A stretch of 16,437 nucleotides of DNA from Beijerinckiaceae bacterium (GCA_947455285.1 CANGOK010000039.1:1-16437), one strand, 5' to 3'. Numbered from the stretch's first letter, positions 1 to 7,635 are shown. A program made the numbers and translations. Notes: a model not told the origin generated them from the letters alone.

Positions 1-536
1 ATCGCGCGGAAGTCGCTGGGCGAAACAAGATCAATGCCCGCCTCGCGAGGGCCGCGCAGCATCAGGCGGCGAATGCCTGAGTTCGTCATGCCAGTGCGCG
101 GATCGACGACGAAATCCATGGCCGCCGAAATATAGGGCGCGCCATCTTCCCCATGCTGCAGATGCACGGGCAGGCGCGTCAGATCAGCGTCATCGCCGGT
201 GAGCACCACCTGCTGCACAGGCGCGCGATCACGATCGAGTTCGACGATCTCTGGCGCAAGGCGCAAGCGTCGTTGCACCTCTTCGCGCACCTTGCCCGGC
301 GCAACGCCAAAGGCGAGCGCGAGGCGCGAGCGGGAGCCACAAACATTCGCCACGACCTGCTGTGCCTCTGGCCCAACAGAGGTCGCCAGAATCGCCTGCG
401 GCTGATTGTCGATCAGCTCCGGCAGATCGACGAGGTCGCAGGGCTCGGCATGCGTGCGAAGCTCGCCCGCAGCCGACAAGGTTTCAACAAAGCGACGCAG
501 ACGAAAGCGTTCGAGATCGTCGTTCGAAATCGTCAT
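1..536 (-). CDS. UbiD family decarboxylase, N-terminal part (cut by left edge)
   Basis: Only the first 178 or so residues are visible; UbiD proteins are usually about 450-500 residues, so the C-terminal two thirds lie off the left edge. The reading starts MTISNDDLERFRLRRFVETL and continues through segments typical of UbiD N-termini, including DLTRLPVHLQHGEDGAPYIS and GMTNSGIRRLMLRGPREAGI. Family members are prenylated-FMN-dependent, reversible decarboxylases of aromatic or alpha,beta-unsaturated acids; known substrates include hydroxybenzoates, vanillate and protocatechuate. The catalytic Glu-Arg-Glu region is not in view, so activity cannot be judged. The ATG overlaps the stop of the upstream MetE-like gene in an ATGA (533-536), which implies translational coupling. 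The substrate is unknown; the aromatic-catabolism setting suggests a hydroxylated benzoate. No UbiX prenyltransferase gene is in the window. Confidence 0.88.
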   Translation of the reverse strand, partial: MTISNDDLERFRLRRFVETLSAAGELRTHAEPCDLVDLPELIDNQPQAILATSVGPEAQQVVANVCGSRSRLALAFGVAPGKVREEVQRRLRLAPEIVELDRDRAPVQQVVLTGDDADLTRLPVHLQHGEDGAPYISAAMDFVVDPRTGMTNSGIRRLMLRGPREAGIDLVSPSDFRA

Positions 537-1654
537 GCTGCGCCCCAAACCTCGCGCGCGGTCTCAACGATAAGCGACAGCTTCTCGAACTGACGCTCCA
601 CCGTCATGGTCTCGCCGCCGATGCCGCTGGAGAAGCCGCACTGGGCGCTAAGCGCAAGCTGGTCGAGAGGCGCGTATTTGGCGGCTTCCTCGATGCGGCG
701 CTTCAACTCGTCCTTCGTCTCCATGGCGGAGTTCTTCGTCGTCACGAGGCCAAGCACAGCGACCTTGCCCTTAGGCAGGAAGCGCAAAGGCTCGAAACCG
801 CCAGCGCGCTCGCTATCGAATTCGAGGAAATAGCCGGTGACATTGACCTGATTGAAGAGCAGGTCCGCGACGGGCTCATAACCGCCTTCCGCGATCCATG
901 CGCCGGCGAAATTGCCGCGGCACAGATGCATGGCGATGGTCATATCCTGCGGCATGCCCGCGATGGAGTCATTTATCAGCTTCGCATAGGTCGCGGGCAG
1001 CTTCTCGGGATCTTCGCCAAAGCCAGCGGCCTGACTGCGCAGCACGGGGTCGCAGAGATAGGCGAGGTTCACCTCGTCGATCTGCGCATAGCGGCAACCC
1101 CTAGCGTAGAGATCAGACAGCTCCTCGCGATAGACCTGTGAAAGGTCGGCGAAGAAATCATTCATGTCAGGATAAGCCGTCTCGTCGACCGAGCTGCGAC
1201 CGCCGCGGAAATGCAGGATGGTGGGCGAGGGCATGGTGACTTTGGGCGTCGCCTTGGCGATGGAGGCGAGATATTCGAAATCGCTGACGAACATGCCGCC
1301 GGGGCGGGAAATCTTGCCGCGCACCTCGAGGGTCGGGGGCTTATGGTCGCGGGCGCCGGCCTTGGAATGGAAGCGCACGTTGAGCTTGGCTTCAGCAGGC
1401 GCGACGTTCTTGATCTTTAGGAGGAAGTCGCGCTGCCAGGAAAAGCGGTTGAATTCGCCGTCGGTGACGACCTTCAGCCCGATCTCCTCCTGCTTGCGCA
1501 CGACCTCATTGATCGCGTCGTGCTGAATCTTGAGCAATTCTGACTGGGGCAGACGGCCCTGCTGCGCGGCCTCGCGGGCGTCGATGAGGGCCTGCGGGCG
1601 GATGAGACTGCCAACCTGGTCGGCGCGGAAAGGCGGCGTGGCGCGAGCGGACAT
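533..1654 (-). CDS. Short MetE-like (cobalamin-independent methionine synthase C-terminal domain) methyltransferase
   Basis: 373 residues, corresponding to the catalytic C-terminal half of MetE only; full MetE is about 750 residues. The start MSARATPPFRADQVGSLIRP is preceded by a GGGAG ribosome site, and DQVGSLIRP is the characteristic first strand-loop of the family. The zinc/thiol-binding set is intact: H243 and C245 in AMHLCRGN, E278 in YFLEFDSERAG, C339 in SAQCGFSSG. The fold is a TIM barrel, expected in the cytosol. Standalone proteins of this type are often annotated 5-methyltetrahydropteroyltriglutamate-homocysteine methyltransferase, but they lack the N-terminal half that helps bind folate polyglutamate. 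Methyl donor and acceptor are therefore uncertain; the family also includes epoxyalkane:coenzyme M transferase. The gene is coupled to the UbiD gene by an ATGA overlap. A second, divergent member lies at 13382-14545. Confidence 0.85.
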   Translation of the reverse strand: MSARATPPFRADQVGSLIRPQALIDAREAAQQGRLPQSELLKIQHDAINEVVRKQEEIGLKVVTDGEFNRFSWQRDFLLKIKNVAPAEAKLNVRFHSKAGARDHKPPTLEVRGKISRPGGMFVSDFEYLASIAKATPKVTMPSPTILHFRGGRSSVDETAYPDMNDFFADLSQVYREELSDLYARGCRYAQIDEVNLAYLCDPVLRSQAAGFGEDPEKLPATYAKLINDSIAGMPQDMTIAMHLCRGNFAGAWIAEGGYEPVADLLFNQVNVTGYFLEFDSERAGGFEPLRFLPKGKVAVLGLVTTKNSAMETKDELKRRIEEAAKYAPLDQLALSAQCGFSSGIGGETMTVERQFEKLSLIVETAREVWGAA

Positions 1655-1716
1655 TTCAACTCCCTGACGTTGGCGGCTCCCAAGGCTGGAGCGCTGCGAC
1701 ATCCTGCATAAACGAT

Positions 1717-1741
1717 GGCCGGGCGGACGAAAAGCCCGGCC
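1717..1741. other. Perfect inverted repeat in the divergent promoter region
   Basis: GGCCGGGC (1717-1724) and GCCCGGCC (1734-1741) form a perfect 8-bp stem around a 9-base loop. It sits in the 183-base gap (1655-1837) between the minus-strand MetE-like gene and the plus-strand solute-binding-protein gene. There is no T-run on either side, so a terminator is unlikely. It could be a leader-RNA hairpin or a regulator site, but at this GC content a chance palindrome is also possible. I see no convincing -35/-10 pair in the rest of the gap. Confidence 0.4.
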
Positions 1742-1837
1742 CTTCGCCCGACCCCTTGCGCAACACCCCCCGAACGCGGGAAAAGAGAGGATGAAACGGC
1801 GCGGCGCAAGGACGCCGCCCTGAGCGGAGGATCGTCC

Positions 1838-2875
1838 ATGCATCTGCGCTTCATCAAGCGGTTTGCGCCCCTGGCGCTCCTCGGCCTCTCCTGCCTCGCC
1901 GCCACGGCGCAGGCTGCGGAGAAGGTCAAGATCGCCATCATCGGCGGCACGGGCGACATTCCCTTCTATCTCGCCGACGCCAAGGGCTGGTTCGCGCAAG
2001 ACGGCCTTGAGGTGGAGATGATCACCTTCGACTCAGGCGCGCGCATGATCGCGCCCATGGCCAGCGGCGAAATCGACGTCGGCACCGGCGCTGTGGCGGC
2101 GGGCCTCTACAACGCGTTCGAGCGCGAGATCACCATTCGCATCGTCGCGGACAAGGGCCGCAATGTGAAGGGCATGTCCTTTCAGGGCCTGATGGTGCGC
2201 AAGGCGCTGGTCGAGTCCGGAACCATTCGCAAGGTCGCCGACCTCAAGGGCCGCAAGATGGCCTTCACCGGTCCGGGCGCCAACGACTCAGCGGTCATGG
2301 ACGAAGCCATGCGCAAGGTGGGCGCGACGTTCAACGATATTGAATCCGTCTATCTCGGCCTTGGCGCGCAGCTCACCGCCTATCAAAACGGCGCCATCGA
2401 CGCGAGCATCATGCCCGAGCCCTTCCGCACCAATGTGCTGAAGACCGGCGCGGCGGTGGAGCTTCTGCCCGTGGCTGAATTGCGCGACAATGATCAGACA
2501 GGCGCTGTCATGTATAGCGACACGCTCATCCGCAAGCGGCCCGAAGTCGCGGCGAAGCTGATGAAGATCTATATCCGCGCCACGCGTTATTATAACGACT
2601 CGCTGAAGGACGGGAAAATCGCCGGCGCCAACGCTGATGAGATCATCGACGTCATGGCGAAATATTCCTCGCTCAAGGACAAGGACGCCCTGCGCGCCAT
2701 TGTGCCGAGCGCCATTGATGCGGATGGGCGTCCCAGCATCGAAAGCCTGAAGGCGGATCTTGATTTCTACAAGGCGCAGGGCCTCGTGAAATCAGCCATC
2801 ACGGTCGATCAGGCGGTCGATCTGTCATGGATCGAGCGGGCCGTGAAGGAACTCGGCCCCTACAAGGCCAAATGA
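1838..2875 (+). CDS. ABC transporter solute-binding protein, NMT1/SsuA type
   Basis: 345 residues. The start is the ATG at 1838, seven bases after a GCGGAGG ribosome site; the open frame runs further upstream, but nothing there looks like protein. A classical signal peptide is visible: positive N-terminus MHLRFIKRF, hydrophobic core PLALLGLSCLA, and a TAQA|AEK cleavage site near residue 26. The mature protein is therefore periplasmic. It begins with a strand (KVKIAIIGG), then FYLADAKGWFAQDGLEVE, the signature of the nitrate/sulfonate/taurine/thiamine-precursor binding family. Later segments VADLKGRKMAFTGPGAND and AYQNGAIDASIMPEP also fit. The family delivers small solutes to an inner-membrane ABC permease and ATPase; neither is in the window. 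The ligand cannot be read from sequence. The ring-cleavage dioxygenase gene starts 41 bases downstream, so an aromatic ligand is a reasonable inference. Confidence 0.88.
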   Translation: MHLRFIKRFAPLALLGLSCLAATAQAAEKVKIAIIGGTGDIPFYLADAKGWFAQDGLEVEMITFDSGARMIAPMASGEIDVGTGAVAAGLYNAFEREITIRIVADKGRNVKGMSFQGLMVRKALVESGTIRKVADLKGRKMAFTGPGANDSAVMDEAMRKVGATFNDIESVYLGLGAQLTAYQNGAIDASIMPEPFRTNVLKTGAAVELLPVAELRDNDQTGAVMYSDTLIRKRPEVAAKLMKIYIRATRYYNDSLKDGKIAGANADEIIDVMAKYSSLKDKDALRAIVPSAIDADGRPSIESLKADLDFYKAQGLVKSAITVDQAVDLSWIERAVKELGPYKAK

Positions 2876-2916
2876 TTCAAACAAGACGACGCAGCTGCGT
2901 TGAAAGAGGACTTAAG

Positions 2917-3921
2917 ATGAAACCCAGAGCACTCGGTTATCTCGGCGTGAACGCCAAAAGCGCCGCTGACTGGGCCGACTATGCGACCCGACTCGTCGGA
3001 ATGCAGATCGCGGAGAAGACCGGGGGCAATCTCGCCTTGCGCATGGACGACCGCAAGCAGCGGCTCGTCATCGAAGAGAACGGCGGCGACGGCATCGCCT
3101 ATTTCGGCTGGGAAATGGATGACGCCGATGCGCTGGGCGCCTTTTGCGCCACGCTCGACAAGGCGGGCGTACGGGCCGAGCATGGCTCGCGCGCGCTCGC
3201 CGATCAGCGCCGGGTGAAGGATCTCGTCGTGGTCACCGACCCCATCGGCTATCGGCTCGAATTCTTCCATGGCGCAGAAGTCAGCGACAGGCCCTTCAAC
3301 GGCGGGCGCGTCCATTCGGGCTTTCGCACGGGACCACTGGGCCTTGGCCATGTCGTGACGACCGCCGAGCGCGTCGCCGATGCAGTGCCCTTCTACCGCG
3401 ACCTCATGGGCTTTGGCCTCAGCGACTATTACTACAAGCCCTTCGAGGCCTATTTCTTCCACGTCAATCCGCGCCATCATTCCTTCGCGCTGATCGAGAC
3501 CGGCAAGCGTTCGATCCATCACATGATGATCGAACATTTCAGCCTCGATGACGTCGGACAGGGCCTCGACCTCACGCTCAAGGAAGAGGGGCGTCTCGCG
3601 GTGACGCTTGGCCGCCACTGTGGCGACTACATGACGTCATTCTACACCCACACGCCCTCGGGCTTCATGACCGAACATGGCTGGGGCGGCCAGCTCATCG
3701 ACCCCGCAACATGGCAGGCGAGCCATCGCACGGAAGGGCCAAGCCTGTGGGGCCATGAACGGTCCTGGATGTCGCCAGAAGGCAAGGTCGCAGCGCGCGA
3801 ACTCTGCATCGAAAACGCCAATCGCGGGCTGCGTCGGCCCGTGCAGGTGATGGAAGGCAATTACAACCTGATGCCCGGCGCCTGCCCATGGTGGGACAGC
3901 GTGCCCGGCAAGCAGCGCTGA
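2917..3921 (+). CDS. Type I extradiol ring-cleavage dioxygenase (VOC superfamily, BphC/HsaC-like)
   Basis: 334 residues, beginning MKPRALGYLGVNAKSAADWA after an AAAGAGGA ribosome site. It has the two-domain paired beta-alpha-beta layout of 2,3-dihydroxybiphenyl 1,2-dioxygenases, with a degenerate N-terminal domain (about 1-130) and a catalytic C-terminal domain (about 137-300). The likely Fe(II) ligands are H145 (GLGHVV), H202 (SIHHMM) and E253 (GFMTEHG). The second-shell residues H187 (NPRHHSF), H234 (GRHCGD) and Y243 (SFYTHTPSGF) are also present, with spacing close to that of known BphC enzymes, so it should be active. The reaction is meta-cleavage of a catechol-type ring with O2. The C-terminus, after about residue 290, is a longer tail with WWDSVPGKQR. 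Likely co-transcribed with the solute-binding protein. The exact catechol cannot be deduced, and no hydrolase for the ring-fission product is adjacent. Confidence 0.88.
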   Translation: MKPRALGYLGVNAKSAADWADYATRLVGMQIAEKTGGNLALRMDDRKQRLVIEENGGDGIAYFGWEMDDADALGAFCATLDKAGVRAEHGSRALADQRRVKDLVVVTDPIGYRLEFFHGAEVSDRPFNGGRVHSGFRTGPLGLGHVVTTAERVADAVPFYRDLMGFGLSDYYYKPFEAYFFHVNPRHHSFALIETGKRSIHHMMIEHFSLDDVGQGLDLTLKEEGRLAVTLGRHCGDYMTSFYTHTPSGFMTEHGWGGQLIDPATWQASHRTEGPSLWGHERSWMSPEGKVAARELCIENANRGLRRPVQVMEGNYNLMPGACPWWDSVPGKQR

Positions 3922-3950
3922 ACGAAAAACTATTGATAAGATGCACAATT

Positions 3951-4096
3951 ACCCTCCCCCTTGTGGGGAGGGTCGGCCGCGCCAGCGGACGGGGTGGGGG
4001 TCTGCGCATGCTGATCGTGAGCCCCAATGCAATGGCGCAAAACTGCAAAGGCCTCACGACCCCCACCCCTTACCCCTCCCCACAAGGGGGCGGGGA
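3951..4096. repeat. Large nested inverted repeat between convergent genes
   Basis: Two GC-rich copies of an intergenic palindromic element face each other in the 209-base gap between the dioxygenase and fahA stop codons. Outer arms 3956-3972 and 4074-4090 are perfectly complementary over 17 bases. Inner arms 3991-4000 (GGGGTGGGGG) and 4060-4069 (CCCCCACCCC) pair over 10 bases, with 4001-4059 as the loop. The left copy alone also folds as CCCTCCCC-CTTGT-GGGGAGGG (3952-3972). Similar CCCTCCCC elements are scattered between genes in many Hyphomicrobiales. Its position suggests it acts as a bidirectional terminator or mRNA 3'-end stabiliser for the two convergent transcripts; there is no clear T-run. 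Confidence 0.8.
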
Positions 4097-4130
4097 ATGG
4101 CAGGCGTTACGCATGAATTAACATGCCGAC

Positions 4131-5408
4131 CTATTTTGGCGCAGGCAGCGCAGGCAGGATCACGCCCGCCGCTTCACCAAAGCCGACGCGGTAGCCATCG
4201 CCTTGCGCCCAGCCCCGAAAGGTCAGGCGGTCGCCGTCTAGGAGGAAGCTGCGCGTCTCGCCATCGCCCAGCGCAACCGGCTCGGTTCCGTTCCATGAGA
4301 GCTCAAGCAAGCTGCCGCGCTCGGTCTTGTCGTCGCCGCTGATCGTGCCTGATCCCAGAAGATCGCCGACGCTCATGGCGCAGCCGGTCGAGGCGTGGTG
4401 CATCAGCTGCTGCAGGCTCGACCAGTACATGTAGCGGAAATTGCTGTGGCTGATGGTGACGGGCGCGCTCATCTTGGCCGTCTGCAGGTCGACTTCGAGC
4501 CGCACGTCATAGTTCTGCAAGCCGCTCTGGCGCAGATAGGGCAAGGGCGCGGGGTCCTGCTGCGGGGTCGCGGTGCGGAAGGGCTCGAGCGCCTCCTTCG
4601 TGACGACCCATGGCGAGATGGTGGTGGCGAAGGCCTTGGAGAGGAAGGGGCCGAGGGGCTGGTATTCCCACGCCTGAATGTCGCGGGCGCTCCAGTCGTT
4701 GAGCAGCACGAAGCCGAAGATCATGCGCTCGGCGCTCGCCTGATCGAGCATCTCGCCCATGGCGGAGGGCTCGCCGATCACGACGCCCATCTCCAGCTCG
4801 AAATCGAGCTTGGCGCAGGGACCCATCACCGGCGGCGCATCGCCGATCTTAAGCTGGCCGAGCGGGCGGCGCACCGGCGTGCCGCTCACCACCACCGTGC
4901 TGGCGCGGCTGTTATAGCCGATGGGCATGTGCCGCCAGTTCGGCATGAGGGCGGCGTTGGGGCCGCGCAGGATCATGCCCGCATTGGAGGCGTGCTGGAG
5001 CGAGGAATAGAAATCGCTGAAGGCGGAGACCTCGAAAGGCAGATCCAGGCTCGCCTGCGCCATCGGCACAAGCGCCTTCGCGCGCAAGGCCGCGTCATCG
5101 CGCAGGCGAGGGGCGTCGGCGCGCAGCAAGGCGCTGATGCGCGCGCGCGTCGCGCCCCAAACCTCAGCGCCTAGCGCCATGAACGGGTTCAGCGCGGCCG
5201 CCTCGAAAACGCCAGCCGGTGCTTCCGGCAGCAGGCCAGCCCGCGCGATTTCCGCAAGATCGAGGATGAAGGCGCCGATGGCGACGCCCACTCGCTTGGC
5301 TCCGCCCGCCGTCGAGAAAACGCCATAAGGCAGGTTCTGGATCGGGAAATCGCTGTCAGGCGCAACCTCGATGAAGGAGCGCAGCTTCGGATCGTTGGAA
5401 TTGGTCAT
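4131..5408 (-). CDS. fahA: Fumarylacetoacetase
   Basis: 425 residues, the usual length for the family. It hydrolyses 4-fumarylacetoacetate to fumarate and acetoacetate, the last step of homogentisate (tyrosine/phenylalanine) breakdown. An SH3-like N-terminal domain (about 15-120) includes FPIQNLPYGVFS. The FAH catalytic domain follows, with SDFYSSLQHASNAG giving D132, Y134 and the catalytic H139; DFELEMG giving E204 and E206; LLNDWSARDIQAWEYQPLGP giving D238; and K258 in FLSKAFATTISPWVV. These match the metal and active-site residues of characterised fumarylacetoacetases. The ATG start (5408) lies 11 bases after the hmgA stop. A GTG at 5423 would overlap hmgA as GTGA and add five residues; I prefer the ATG because family N-termini align there. 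It forms an operon with hmgA. Confidence 0.96.
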   Translation of the reverse strand: MTNSNDPKLRSFIEVAPDSDFPIQNLPYGVFSTAGGAKRVGVAIGAFILDLAEIARAGLLPEAPAGVFEAAALNPFMALGAEVWGATRARISALLRADAPRLRDDAALRAKALVPMAQASLDLPFEVSAFSDFYSSLQHASNAGMILRGPNAALMPNWRHMPIGYNSRASTVVVSGTPVRRPLGQLKIGDAPPVMGPCAKLDFELEMGVVIGEPSAMGEMLDQASAERMIFGFVLLNDWSARDIQAWEYQPLGPFLSKAFATTISPWVVTKEALEPFRTATPQQDPAPLPYLRQSGLQNYDVRLEVDLQTAKMSAPVTISHSNFRYMYWSSLQQLMHHASTGCAMSVGDLLGSGTISGDDKTERGSLLELSWNGTEPVALGDGETRSFLLDGDRLTFRGWAQGDGYRVGFGEAAGVILPALPAPK

Positions 5409-5419
5409 CAGGCTCGGCC

Positions 5420-6718
5420 TCACGGACGGTTCGGATCAAAATGCTTCTTCAGCCCGCTCCAGCAGTCGGGATAATCGGCCTGAAGGATGGGAGAGGTCGC
5501 CGCATATTCGGTCACGCGCTGGGCGTAGCGGGACTCGAACATGAAGGCCATGGTGTTGGAGAGCTTGACCGGCTCCAGCTTCACATTGCTGGCGTGCTCG
5601 AAAGCCTCCATGTCAGGCCCGTGGGGCAGCATGGAATTATGCAGGCTGCAACCGCCCGGCTTGAAGCCATGGGGCTTGGCGTCATACTGGCCGTAAAGCA
5701 GCCCCATGAACTCCGACATGATGTTGACGTGATACCACGGGGGCCGGAAGGTGTTCTCCGCCGGCAGCCAGCGCTCGGGGAAGATCACGAAATCGATGTT
5801 CGCCATGCCGGGCGTGTCGGAGGGCGCGGTCAGCACCGTGAAGATCGAGGGATCGGGATGATCGAAAAGGATCGCCCCGACCGGCGAGAAACGCCGCAGA
5901 TCATATTTATAGGGCGCGTAATTGCCGTGCCACGCCACCACATCGAGCGGAGAGGCGGAAAGCTGCGTCTTCCACAGCGCGCCCTGAGCGCGCATGTAAA
6001 GGGTCGCCGGCCCCTCGCGGTCCTCATAGCGCGCCACGGGGGTGAGGAAATCGCGGGAATTGGCGAGGCAGTTGGCGCCGATAGGCCCGCGCTCGGGCAG
6101 GCGGAAGGCGCCGCCGTAGTTCTCGCCCATATAGCCGCGCGCCGGCCCGTCCACGAGTTCGACACGCATCTTCACGCCACGCGGAATGACCACGATCTCG
6201 CCGGGGGCGGCTTCGATGACGCCCAATTCGGTGACGAAGCGAAGCGCGCCTTCCTGCGGCAGGAAGATCATCTCGCCATCGGCGTTGCAGATATATTCGT
6301 CCACCATGCTCGCTGTCGCGACATATACATGGGCGCCCAGTCCGCCCTGCGCGCCAGCGTCGCCTGCCGTGGTCATGGTGCGGATGCCCTGAACCAGCGT
6401 CAGCTTCTCATCAGGAATGGGCGTCGGCCCCCAGCGCAGCTGGCCGGGCGGCAGTTCATATTCCGCGCAGGGCGCGGTGCGCCACAGGCCCTGATCCGCC
6501 TTCACGAATCGCCCGCCATGCAGAACCGAGGGGCGGATGCGATAGGCCCATGTGCGCTGGTTGGAATCGCGCGGGGCGGTGAAGGGCGAGCCGCTGAGCT
6601 GCTCGGCGTAAAGCCCATAGGGGCATTTCTGCGGGGAGTTGCGGCCCACGGGAAGAGCCCCGGGCAGGCTCTCGGTCTCGAAATCGTTCCCGAAGCCCGA
6701 CATATAGGTGAGCGTCAT
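5420..6718 (-). CDS. hmgA: Homogentisate 1,2-dioxygenase
   Basis: 432 residues, starting MTLTYMSGFGNDFETESLPG after a GGAG ribosome site seven bases from the ATG. It opens the ring of homogentisate to 4-maleylacetoacetate using Fe(II) and O2. The iron ligands are H330 and E336 (WYHVNIMSEF) and H366 (SMLPHGPD), keeping the spacing of the human enzyme (335/341/371). The active-site base H287 (LFDHPDPSIF) is present too. It is a cytosolic cupin-fold enzyme, usually hexameric. First gene of the hmgA-fahA operon. The maleylacetoacetate isomerase (maiA) that should act between these two enzymes is not in the window. Expression is presumably controlled from the divergent region 6719-6852, which carries a clean palindrome. 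Confidence 0.97.
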   Translation of the reverse strand: MTLTYMSGFGNDFETESLPGALPVGRNSPQKCPYGLYAEQLSGSPFTAPRDSNQRTWAYRIRPSVLHGGRFVKADQGLWRTAPCAEYELPPGQLRWGPTPIPDEKLTLVQGIRTMTTAGDAGAQGGLGAHVYVATASMVDEYICNADGEMIFLPQEGALRFVTELGVIEAAPGEIVVIPRGVKMRVELVDGPARGYMGENYGGAFRLPERGPIGANCLANSRDFLTPVARYEDREGPATLYMRAQGALWKTQLSASPLDVVAWHGNYAPYKYDLRRFSPVGAILFDHPDPSIFTVLTAPSDTPGMANIDFVIFPERWLPAENTFRPPWYHVNIMSEFMGLLYGQYDAKPHGFKPGGCSLHNSMLPHGPDMEAFEHASNVKLEPVKLSNTMAFMFESRYAQRVTEYAATSPILQADYPDCWSGLKKHFDPNRP

Positions 6719-6785
6719 CGGCAGTCTCCGTCCCTGACTACGCCTCGCCGGCGTTCGATTCTCAAACACCATGACGATGCGGCGC

Positions 6786-6808
6786 TGGCAAGCCTGCGGC
6801 GCTTGCCA
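6786..6808. promoter_or_regulatory. Candidate operator between hmgA and the SDR operon
   Basis: TGGCAAGC (6786-6793) and GCTTGCCA (6801-6808) are perfect 8-base inverted half-sites separated by 7 bases. They lie in the middle of the 134-base divergent intergenic region (6719-6852). The placement suits a dimeric regulator controlling hmgA-fahA, the SDR/ligJ operon, or both. No regulator gene is in the window, and I do not see an unambiguous -35/-10 pair here. Confidence 0.5.
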
Positions 6809-6852
6809 CATGGCACGGGCGTGACTAGACAGGACCCGGAGCGGGAGGAGAC

Positions 6853-7635
6853 ATGGATCTCGGGATCGGGGGCCGAACGGCCATTATCTGCGCGTCATCG
6901 CGGGGCCTTGGCAAGGCCTGCGCCACCGCGCTCGCCCGAGAAGGCGCTGATGTCGTCATCAATGGCCTCGATGAAGCGCGTCTATCGGCCGCAGCCGATG
7001 AAATCCGCGCCCTGACCTGCGCCAAGGTCACGCCCGTCCGCGCCGACATCAACACGCCCGAAGGCCGCGACAAGCTCGTCGCCGCCGCGCCCATCTGTGA
7101 CATTCTCGTCAACAACAACGCAGGCCCCCCGCCCGGCAAATTCCAGGACTGGGACCACGGCCAGTGGATCGCCGCGCTTGAAGCCAACATGCTCGCGCCC
7201 GTCCTGATGATCCGCGCGGTGCTGCCGGGCATGCGGACGCGCAAGTTCGGCCGCATCGTCAACATCACCTCTGCCATGACCAAGAGCCCGAAATTCGCCG
7301 ACATGGGCCTTTCGACCTCGGCCCGCCTTGGCCTCATGGGCCTGTCGAAGTCCCTTTCGCGGGAAGTCGCGGCCGACAATGTGACCATCAACAACATGCT
7401 GCCCGAGCGCATCGACACCGACCGGCAGAAATTCATGGCCGAGCGCATCATGCAGGCGCGCGGGATCACCTATGAAGAGGCGCGCCAGTGGATCGCCGAT
7501 TCCCTGCCCGCCAAAAGGTTCGGTCTCCCGGGGGAATTTGGCGACACCTGCGCCTTCCTTTGCTCCGTTCAGGCCGGATTCATGACCGGACAGAATCTGC
7601 AACTCGACGGCGGCTCATACGAAGGGATAGTATAG
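6853..7635 (+). CDS. Short-chain dehydrogenase/reductase (SDR) with atypical active site
   Basis: 260 residues, with a GGGAGGAG ribosome site just before the ATG. Features of the classical SDR Rossmann fold are a glycine-rich cofactor loop ASSRGLG (14-20), NNNAG (87-91), N112, strand RIVNITS with the catalytic Ser at S140, and a C-terminal MTGQNLQLDGG (244-254). However, where the YxxxK catalytic pair is expected the sequence is GLSTSARLGLMGLSKSL. The Tyr position is S154 and the Lys position is R158. Classical dehydrogenase chemistry may therefore be lost or altered; some FabG-like SDR subgroups with similar replacements exist. First gene of the run that includes ligJ. The substrate is unknown; by position it might act on a ring-fission intermediate, as LigC does in a different protein family. 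Confidence 0.88.
   Translation: MDLGIGGRTAIICASSRGLGKACATALAREGADVVINGLDEARLSAAADEIRALTCAKVTPVRADINTPEGRDKLVAAAPICDILVNNNAGPPPGKFQDWDHGQWIAALEANMLAPVLMIRAVLPGMRTRKFGRIVNITSAMTKSPKFADMGLSTSARLGLMGLSKSLSREVAADNVTINNMLPERIDTDRQKFMAERIMQARGITYEEARQWIADSLPAKRFGLPGEFGDTCAFLCSVQAGFMTGQNLQLDGGSYEGIV

Noticed and set aside
362..1141. Plus-strand open frame opposite the UbiD and MetE-like genes
   Set aside because: Both minus-strand products are recognisable families joined by an ATGA overlap; the plus frame is a shadow.
533..1654. Calling the MetE-like genes LigM/DesA-type O-demethylases
   Set aside because: Those enzymes belong to the GcvT-like folate-binding family; these proteins have the MetE barrel and zinc ligands instead.
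3951..4096. CRISPR or insertion-sequence remnant
   Set aside because: There are only two opposed GC-rich copies, no regular spacing or spacers, no transposase fragment and no target duplication.
5441..7015. Long plus-strand open frame (524 codons) antisense to hmgA
   Set aside because: The minus strand encodes a complete, textbook HmgA with all iron ligands; the opposite frame has low-complexity, His/Arg-rich composition and arises from high GC codon bias.
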